DNA of 20,000 nucleotides from Theodoxus fluviatilis (Eukaryota > Mollusca > Gastropoda > Cycloneritida > Neritidae): the NCBI GenBank assembly GCA_034096865.1, contig JAWQFJ010001806.1:294656-314655 (forward strand), read 5' to 3'. A program made the translations under genes and the position numbers. The notes under the pieces are model-generated. The model did not search any database. It was given only the letters and a program-made list of their open reading frames with translations, and was not told the DNA's origin. Positions 10,083 to 19,293 of this stretch are shown in pieces; the stretch's first letter is position 1, and each line of letters opens with the position of its first letter.

Positions 10083-13000
10083 TCTGTCTGTCAGTCTGTC
10101 TTTATTTCTGTCTTTATTTCTGTCTGTCTTTATTTCTGTCTTTATTTGTCTACGTGTTTGTGTGTGCAAGCGCGCGCGTTTGTGTATGTGTGCGTGCGTG
10201 CGTGTATGTATGTGTGTGTGTGTGTTTAATAGTGTATTTATGTGTTAGTGTAATAGTATGTTTATGCGTATGTGTGTAGTATGTGTGTTACTGTGTTTGT
10301 GTGTGTGTGTCTATGTGTGTGTGTTTGTTTCTCAATCTTGAAGAAAAATCATACGATAAATTTGAAATAAAAACGTGTTAATCCAACGGAATTCTGAGCG
10401 AGATATGTTGGCAGGGGGACTTTTGTGTTCTACATATGTCAGAGGGAGAGGATACGTATTATTGCAGGTTTGTCCGGAAACGAAAATTTCACGGAAACAT
10501 CAGCACGTAAGTAGTAGGGCAGTTTTTGTTGAGACAAAACCAATGCCCAATCGTGGCATTGCCGCAGTTTGATAGCCCGCTGCACAAGCCATATAAATCC
10601 ACATGGTTTCATGACGTGCATCGTGCTTCATCGTTGGACAATTATTAGGCTGTGGTTGTACATTTGGATGGTCATGCTTTGATTGTTATAATTATAAAAA
10701 TTTTTTTGACAAAGTACTGGGTTTTCGGACACATCTTCCCATTCATTTTTTATTCCGGTTAAATCTCCGCGATTATTTTTCCCTCTCAATTTCTTCCCCG
10801 ATGTCATTTTCCCTCGGAACATTTTGCACTAGTTAAAATGTTCCTCTGCGGATGCATGAGAATAATAGAGTTTCAATGCGGCTTCCTTTTCTCATTGGAA
10901 CCCCTTTGTTTGTCGGGATTAAGAATAGACCAGTCGCGTCTCCCATCGCGATTTGTAAAGGACATCCCTGGCAAAATGGAAGACTGAGTTGTTTATATTC
11001 TATTCAACCCCCGAGTGTAGGGTAATTAACGACCTAACATAGCCAACAATGGCAGACAGGTGGAAAAATATCATCACTCCATTCATCTCATGTACAGATT
11101 TTTTAAAAAGAAACAAAAATCCAACAAATTGAGCGAAATCCCTTGCGTTTCTAATTGCATATTCAGTGTTTAGTGTTTATGCACTATAATTTTCCTCGTC
11201 TGTGATGTATGTTGTAGAACTTCCTGCTATTGATTGCCATGATTGCCATTTCGCTTTTTTTGGTAGTAATGTAGCTTGATTCCATGAGAGTAAACTAGCC
11301 AGTCTTTCTTCGTCTCACCAAATTGCAGTTCTGTACCGTCTACATCTAACACATTATTTTGCTTAATTCTGCCATTTTGTATCTCGTCTGTAGGCGTAAG
11401 TTGTAAAATTAGAGTAGATTCAGCACAATATTTTATCATTTCAAACTGCGTGTGTGCGTATGAAATCATGCATGCTTGCAGGTGTATGTGTGTTCCTGTG
11501 TGTGTGTGTGTGCATGCGTGTGCGTCTGTGGGCGTGTGTGTGTGCATTGTGTGTGTGTGCGCACGCGCGCGCACACAACATTCTCTTCTTCCTTTTCCTT
11601 ATCTTTTTCTTCCTTCCTTCTCGCCTCTTATCTTGATTTTCCTTCTCTCATTTCCAGTGCCTGTCTTCGATTAAAACTCAAGTATGGGATGAAAAGTGCA
11701 CAACGACATTAATCATTTGAAATGAAATATCGCCCAAAAGTAATGTTTTGTATTTGATGAATGGCCTGTCTCAAAATAACCAATATGGTCGTATATGGAT
11801 AGTTGATTAGTCGTCAAGCTAAAAAATGAATACAGGGTAATACCGTTGGGATTTCTCAGTCATGTGTGTTGCTTATCATTCCACGGCAGCATTGATGCAA
11901 GTGCTAATTTATAATAGCTGTCTCTTTTAAACAAAACAATTCTGACTTACACGTTGCAGGAACTATTCATTGTAAAAACGACTCCTGTCTGAATGGTGGA
12001 ACGTGCACTTTCACGGATTCTACCTTGATGTGTAACTGCCGGCAAGGTAAGACAAAAATCGATTATGATTGTATTGCAGATTAGTTGCTGTGAATTATGG
12101 TTTTTCGTCTTATGAATAGAGTCACCCAGTAGAACAAACAAACAAACTGCTGTTCAAGCAATTCGTTGCCTGTACCGCCACCGCCGCCGCTGTTGCTTCT
12201 CTTGCTAATATCAGTGTTAATAAAGTGTGCTTGTTGTGAGAGAGTCAATGCGATTAAGGGGACTTGGATATATTTTCTCTCCCTTCTCTTTGTCGGAAGT
12301 TGCGTTGACAGGAGTCAAAATCAATAATATAATCGCCACTCAAGAAGGACCAAGGGGGATACGTCACATTGAGATCCGAGAAACTCCTGCCAAGAGGCTT
12401 ATTGCGAACTTTTTTTCACGTCACGTTTTGGGCAGTTACTTCTGCTCCAACAATCATGGCCTAAGTTGAAAAGATCTGGCAGATAAAAGAATAGTGGCTT
12501 TAGAATCAAATATGTTTGAAAACAGAAAAATTAGGCAATAATGCTTGATGAATTTTGGACAAAGTGATTCTGAATTAGTGGAGAGTCAACTTTGTAAATG
12601 ACGCATTTGGAGCCATTGAGGTCACTGGTTTAAGTGACCACTCTTTTGGGTAAAGTGGTCGCACATTTTCCCCAAGCCCTGCTCTCCCATTGTATCATCC
12701 GGCCTATAAAACGAGGCATGGTTTGAGTTATGTGTGCAACTTATAATTTACATATATAATGTTTCCTCCGGTGTTCATATATCATAACGACTCTGGATTG
12801 ATAGTGCGATGTTCACCCGATATTTTCGCCTTTAGAAATACTCTTTTTTGTAACTTCGTTCTATATATAAAAAAGTATAGCCATATTTTGTTCGCGAATA
12901 AGAACATGATGATAATGGTGTTGTTTCAGTGCCAGATGTAAATATCTCAAAACGACACACGATTCATGTCAAGTTGGGAGGTATTCTGGACAACTCTGTT

Positions 13001-14736
13001 CAGTAAGATTACGCATTACTGGTGCTTCTCAACCCAGTATTGTGACTAGCATACAGTTATAAAACACCGTATCTCTATATTATTGGAATGAAACTTTTGA
13101 AGTTCGTGCCACTCTCTCACTTCCCCAGTGAGCTTACAAGGTGGCCTTGGCCGAACTTTCAGAGATTATTCTTCTTGTAGGACGTTTATTTTATGCTGTG
13201 GATTCTCATTGTACCGCCTGGACACTATTGAAACTGCGATGAATCGATTTAAGAAACCCATTCTGAGGTAAATGTGACGAATTCAGGCGGCGAGAACATA
13301 GGAGGTAAAGAAAGTGTTTTCCTGCAGTTTTGTTTTCGTGTGGAAGGCTGACACACAATTCCATAACACGCAGGAAAGCCGCATGTCTACACCGAAGACC
13401 TCTAGGACTGAAGTATGCCACTCTTGTTGCAGGCTACACCGGGCTAAGCTGCGAGAGCGAGCTGGATCCCTGCCGCTCCATGCCATGCTACAACGGAGGC
13501 ACATGCTCCAAAGTCAATGTCCTTGACTTCACCTGCACCTGCCCTAAAGGTAGAATAAACGAAGTAATGGACGTGACATTGTAGGACGCGAGAGCCTCGC
13601 TTTAAGGCTTTGATGACTAGGACAAAGTAATGAACTGAATGATCTAGGGACGTGATTTGTGTCACAAGGGCAGTCAAAGGTCAAATTGGTCATATTCATC
13701 CCAACTTTGAGGATAAGTAGTAACTATGATGAAACTGTCGACAATGGTTTTGGCAACTAAGAACACCACGATGATGATAATGAGTGTGACAATGCTACCA
13801 ATGGTAGTGGTGGTGGTAGTGATGGTGATGGTGGTGGTAGTAGTTGTGATGGTAGTTGTTGTGGCGGTGGTATTGGTGGTTGGGGTGGTAGTAGTTGTGA
13901 TAGTAGTGATGGTTGTGGTGGTAGTAGTTGTGATGGTAGTTGTGGTGGTGATAGTAGTGATGGTGGTGATAGTGGTGGTTGGTTGTGCTGGTAGTAGTTG
14001 TGGTGGTAGTGATGGTGGTGGTGATAGTAGAAGTGGTGGTAGTGGTTGTGATGGTAGTAGTTGTGGTGGTAGTAATTGTGGTGGTAGCTGTGGCGGTGGT
14101 GGTTGAGGTGATTTTGGCGGTGGTGGTAATGATAAGAACAACGACGAATGGGGCTATGATAGCGACGACAGAGATGACAGCGAAAACACCATGGACGTCG
14201 ATGACATAATGGAACGACAATGACGGAAAGATAAGACGACGATGATGATGTCAACACTGATGGCGACAGTGATGACGGCGAAGAAAACGACGACAGTAAT
14301 AACGATCATGATGATGACCACAGGTACCAACGGGTCACGATGCGAGGTGGACCTGGAGGACTGCAACCCGAACCCCTGTGCAAATGGAGGCCAGTGCCAA
14401 AACGTCGTTGGTGGCTACAACTGCCTCTGCACCTCTGGCTTCTCCGGCCAAAAGTAAGTGCTGTTGATAGAGAGAAGCGTCCTAGCGCTCAAGGGATTTG
14501 CCCTGGAAACATCAAGAAGGAAGCGTTTGGGAAGGATGGGTTGGGATGAAACGAGAGGAAGAAGAGAGGTGTTTCAATTAAACGCACAAAGAAAATAGAA
14601 AGCCCAGTGAGTTACATAAGCCCGAGCTACTTCTGCATCGTTATGGACGGGTGTTAGGGAATATAAAGGAACTACAGCAAGATGTAGAAAATGTAATGAT
14701 TGATATCAAAGATGCGTCACTGATTTTTGATAATAC

Positions 14737-14777
<41 letters not shown>

Positions 14778-14825
14778 TGTGAGTGAGTGTCTGTGTGTGT
14801 GTGTGTGTCTGTATGTGTGTGTGTC

Positions 14826-14864
<39 letters not shown>

Positions 14865-17364
14865 TCTACTCAACGCATGCATACGAGAAAATGTATTTTG
14901 CATATACTACAATTTCCATCAGAATGCATTGAGAAGCGACGACATTAATGGCAATGACGCGGATGACTACACTGTGATGTTGATAGCGGTAGTGGCGGTC
15001 GTGGTGTTGTCGCGACGATGACGATGACGACAACGACGATGAGGATGGTGTTGGTGCTGGAGAAGAAGAAGAAGAAGAAGAAGAAGAAGAAGAAGAAGAA
15101 GAAGAAGAAGAAGAAGAAGAAGAAGAAGAAGAGGAGGAGGAGGAGGAGGAGGAGGAGGAGGAGGAGGAGGAGGAGGAGGAGGAGGAAGAGGAAGAGGAAG
15201 AGGGAGAGGGAGAGGGGGAGGGGGAGGGGGAGAGGGAGGGGGAGGACGAGAAGGAGGAGGACGACGAGGACTGCGACGAGGACTGCGACGAGGACGACGA
15301 CGAGAACTGCGACGAGGGCGACGACGACTGCGACGAGGACGACGACGACTGCGACGAGGACGACGACGACTGCGACGAGGACGACGACGACTGCGACGAG
15401 GACGACGACGACTGCGACGACGACGACTACTGCGACGACGATGACGACTGCGACGACGATGACGACTGTGACGATGATGATGATGACGACTGAAGAAAGA
15501 AGAGTTAGAGGAAAGGTGGCATGGTTGCCGTGGTGGCAACAAGAAACAATTTTTTTAAATCCAAAGATTCAGAATTTTTAAAAGCATATTTTCCTTTGAG
15601 CTAATGCAAACACCTGTACCAGTTCCATTAATGAAGTTGACCTAATAATTTCCACGTAAAGGTGTTCAGATCACCACTTAGAGACACATCTTGTTGAGAG
15701 CGTTGTTTGAGCAACGTATGCACTGAAATGCTATATTTGCAGTTGTACCGTGGTGATGCCTATCTGTGATCAACTGCCCTGCCTGAACAGAGCAACGTGT
15801 GCACTGTAATGCTATATTTGCAGCTGTACCGTGGTGAGGCCTATCTGTGATCAACTGAACTGTCAGAACGGAGCAACGTGTCAAGCTCTGGACAACATCC
15901 GCCGCATTTGTCGTTGCCCGCCAGGGTTCACTGGACAGAACTGCGAGACTGACATAGGTGGGTGTACTCCTCGGGAGGAATCACGTCTCGACGGCTTTTC
16001 AAGCTATAAATGAAGGAAGGTTTACGGCCTCTCTGCATTTGTAGGCTATGCAGTGCCAGTGAACACCAAAATCGCTAGATCTGGTTAGAGTAAGAGAGTG
16101 TCAAGTCTCGATTTTCCTCGCCATTCGTCTATTCGCGTAGGGAGACGAGATGGGTCTGTTCTTACCCCCAACCCACAGTGGGCCTTGTAAGTCAAATCAG
16201 CCTTTAAAGGACATTGGCTGCCATCGATACGCATTTTCGTTGCCCCTTAGAACTTGGTGCAAACTCTCAAGTGGTTTGTCTGTTCTGCATTCGCTCTGTA
16301 ACTGGAGAACGTGGAAGACTCGCAACTAGATATTAAAGAAACATGGAGGAACAAGTGTCGTTTAATTTTCCACTATTCCACGACTTCTTTAGAATAATAC
16401 ATTTATATGTAATTGCTGCGTGAGAATGAAGGGAGTATTCTTGCTATTATGTGATGTTGCCGTGATACAAGAACCCAGTGCTTCGCTTCTGCTTCTACGA
16501 TGATGCTCGAAATTCAGGGGGGTTTTTTGTCAGCAAAGAAAGCTCATAATTCAGAGACGAATGCCCTGCATTGGGCAGAACAAAAAAGTTTCGGATCTAA
16601 CGCAGATAGAGGGACCGAGGGAAATGAATGGACAGATTTGTGTGCCGTGGTCTCCTTTCATTATGTGCAATGGTGATTTTGCATAGAACACATCACCGAG
16701 TACGCCGTTGCCTTTTCGCTGATCATTAGTAATGTTAACAATGCATATATGAAAGGAAGCTAATGTATATTTAAAACTTAACGGTGGTATAAAATGTAAC
16801 AAAGAAAAACACAAAGCCAAATAAATGCGTTAACATTTTGTAATCCCTGAAGATGAGACACTGGGGAAAACGCGTTTTCATCGCCTTGATATATCTGCCT
16901 CACCTATTAGGTTAACGTCGCTCCTCCTTATGACATAAATGAAGCATTATTCTACACAGTTTCATTTGTGTCTTCAAAACATTACCGTATGTTGGCGTGT
17001 ACGGACTATAGTTGGGAATAGTATGAATTTATTAGCCTCCAACGCTCATTGCTTTAGTTGCTACCCACTTCCATGTATGAATATACCAAAATAGTTACGC
17101 TGAATCACCCCAGTGTTTAATGTGCCTCACTGCAGATGACTGCGCCTCGAACCCGTGCCTGTACAATGGAACTTGCCAAGATGGAGTCAACAACTTCACT
17201 TGCCGATGTCCCACCGACTACCGTGGCAGGAACTGTGAGATCAGACCCAACCCTTGCGGTACCAATCCCTGCGGTATCTATGGGACGTGTGTCCCGGATC
17301 ACATGACCAACAGCTTCCGATGTATCTGCAACCAGAGTGCTGCGTACGGCTCAGGTGCGTAAAC

Positions 17365-17429
<65 letters not shown>

Positions 17430-18260
17430 CAGGGAGACAGACAGGGAGACAGAAACACAGACAGGGGGAAGTAGAGCATTTTTGAACAGGGAAGTGGGTC
17501 ATACCTACACAAACACAAGCACCCACCCCCATCTTCACCTCGTCTACTACTCACACACTTACCCTGTAGAGTGACACAATTTGCCCAACGTGTTTTTCAA
17601 ATTGCAAACTTTCGGAATTAAACTTAACTGTACACGGACGCACATGTACACGCGCGAACGCATACATAGACACACAGACGCAGGCGCGCACGCACACACG
17701 CATGCACGCACACAAACACACACACACACACACACACTCAGGCACACACACATGCACGCACGCACACACACACGCAGACACGCACGCACACACACACACA
17801 GGCATGCACACACACGCGCGCGCACGCACGCACGCACACACGCAAGCAGAGCCACACGCACGCAGAGGCACACACTTAGAAGGCATATTTGAGACAGAAG
17901 AGGGAGATTCCAACTTCGAAACACCATCGGCAATCAGTAACCACTTTTTTCTCGTCATACATGTTTCTCGTCCACAGACCAGCTGTGCCAGTACAGAGCT
18001 TACTTCAAAGCCAGTCTTGCCATGCTGCCATCCAACCCGGACACCACTGCCAACACTACCGCTCTCTGCAGACAGCACTGCACCAACAGCTATTCTTGCA
18101 CTGGCTTTGTCTTCAACGCTACCAGCAATACCTGCTTCCTCTTGCCTAGTAACATCGAGCCCATGCAAGTCCTCATGAATGAAGACTGTTGTAGTGTCTT
18201 CGCTAAGGACTGCATCTACCCTACAGGTACAGTCTTGTAAATTTTGGTTGATATGTGTAC

Positions 18261-18300
<40 letters not shown>

Positions 18301-19244
18301 GTATGTGTATTCATGCATGAGCAGGGTGTTTGATTGTATGTGTGGGATGGGTGGGGTGGGGGGAGGGGAGTGGGGGGTGTATGTGTGTTGGTGTGGGTGT
18401 TTGTGCGGGCGTGTGTTGTGTGTGTGTGTGCGTGTGCGTACGTATGTATATGTGTGTGGTTTTATGTATGTGTGTTCATGTGTGTGCAAGAAGTGTGTGC
18501 GCGTTCGTGCGTGCGTGTGTGTGTATATGTGTTGTTGTCTGTATGTGTGTGTGAATGAATGTGTGTATGAAAGTGTATGTGTGTGTGCGTGCATGCATGC
18601 GTGTGTGTGTGTGTGTGCGTGTGTGTGAGTGTGGGGGAGCGTGATATTGCTTGTGTGCATAGTTATCTGCGTTTATAGATTTGATGTATTATCTGTTTTC
18701 CTGGCACGTAAGTCATTCAGATGGATAGATCCTTGTTAGGTGGCCGTCTGCACGTGCAGTATGTCTGTAGCATTTTCCTCTGTACGGCATTGCTTTGCAC
18801 TTCTTCATAATCCATGAGGATATTCTGTGTAATATTGATAGTTCTTTATGTTTGCTTTTCATTAATAAGAAATATCATTGATCGTTAAAAAGCATGGGAA
18901 ATACTGGACATGATTTTGTATTTTTTAGATTCTTACTTAGTACCGAGATTCCGTTCACATTCTTCCTGACAAGATATCTGAGTAGTTAGAAACTGCGATG
19001 TCACAGCTGTTAATGAGTACATTTGCATTTCAGCTGTTCACGAGCACACTAGTAAAATGACAGTCCCCTGGCCCTGGGGATCAGAACTTTATCACCATCA
19101 CTATTACAATATTAGCTTAATAAACCGATGTCATTGTTTTAATCTTTTTCTTTCAGATGATTTCTGGACGCCATGGTACAAGGTCTCTTCAAACTACAGC
19201 GATCCTCGGCCAACATTTGAATCCGTGAGTAGCCGCCGCCGCAG

Positions 19245-19293
<49 letters not shown>

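Larger units (their letters stand above)
8074..11959 (+). other. Intron 7 (GT-AG, phase 1), longest in the window
   Basis: This 3,886-nt intron lies between the GCC2/GCC3 and EGF regions. It holds two GA arrays, a GT/GC array, a CTGT array of more than 1 kb, and a GT array near 11500. From 10331 to 11445 and from 11577 to 11959 the sequence is unique and AT-rich, and I find no exon with cysteine modules. The acceptor follows tctgacttacacgttgcag. Confidence 0.75.
14454..15823 (+). other. Intron 10 (GT-AG, phase 2)
   Basis: Holds a TG array, a 188-base pure purine tract, GAC-rich minisatellite sequence and an 81-bp tandem duplication that spans its own acceptor. The acceptor used is AG at 15822-15823. 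It is the only phase 2 intron in the window. Confidence 0.78.
17355..17977 (+). other. Intron 12 (GT-AG, phase 1)
   Basis: It holds a (GA)n array starting 16 bases after the donor, a degenerate CAGG/GAGACAGA stretch, and a CA/CGCA array. The acceptor is AG at 17976-17977 after tgtttctcgtccac. Confidence 0.78.

Noticed and set aside
8977..10248. 423-codon plus-strand open frame of Cys-Leu-Ser-Val repeats
   Set aside because: A 4-bp CTGT repeat lacks stop codons in every frame, so the length carries no coding signal. There is no non-repeat protein sequence.
12227..12469. 80-codon plus-strand frame in intron 8 as an extra exon
   Set aside because: No cysteine module and no matching phase 1 splice sites at both ends. 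EGF 1 is completed directly by joining 12046 to 13433.
13674..14257. His/Pro/Thr-rich minus-strand frames and Val-rich plus frames over the GGT/GAT array
   Set aside because: All are repeat-derived; no domain and no consistent frame.
15308..15433. CRISPR-like array of regular repeats
   Set aside because: The 21-bp units are directly adjacent with no spacers, and the context is a eukaryotic intron. The 16-bp and 81-bp repeats fail for the same reason.
14967..15581. Arg/Pro/Leu- and Lys/Arg/Thr-rich frames on both strands over the purine and GAC arrays
   Set aside because: Trinucleotide-repeat translations with no splice signals of the right phase.
15743..15805. Upstream duplicated segment as a real extra 63-nt exon using GTAATG as donor
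   Set aside because: The phase would fit, but the following intron would be only 18 nt, too short to be spliced.
16551..16820. 89-codon minus-strand open frame in intron 11
   Set aside because: No recognisable motif, no splice support and no neighbouring minus-strand exon. It is of a length expected by chance.
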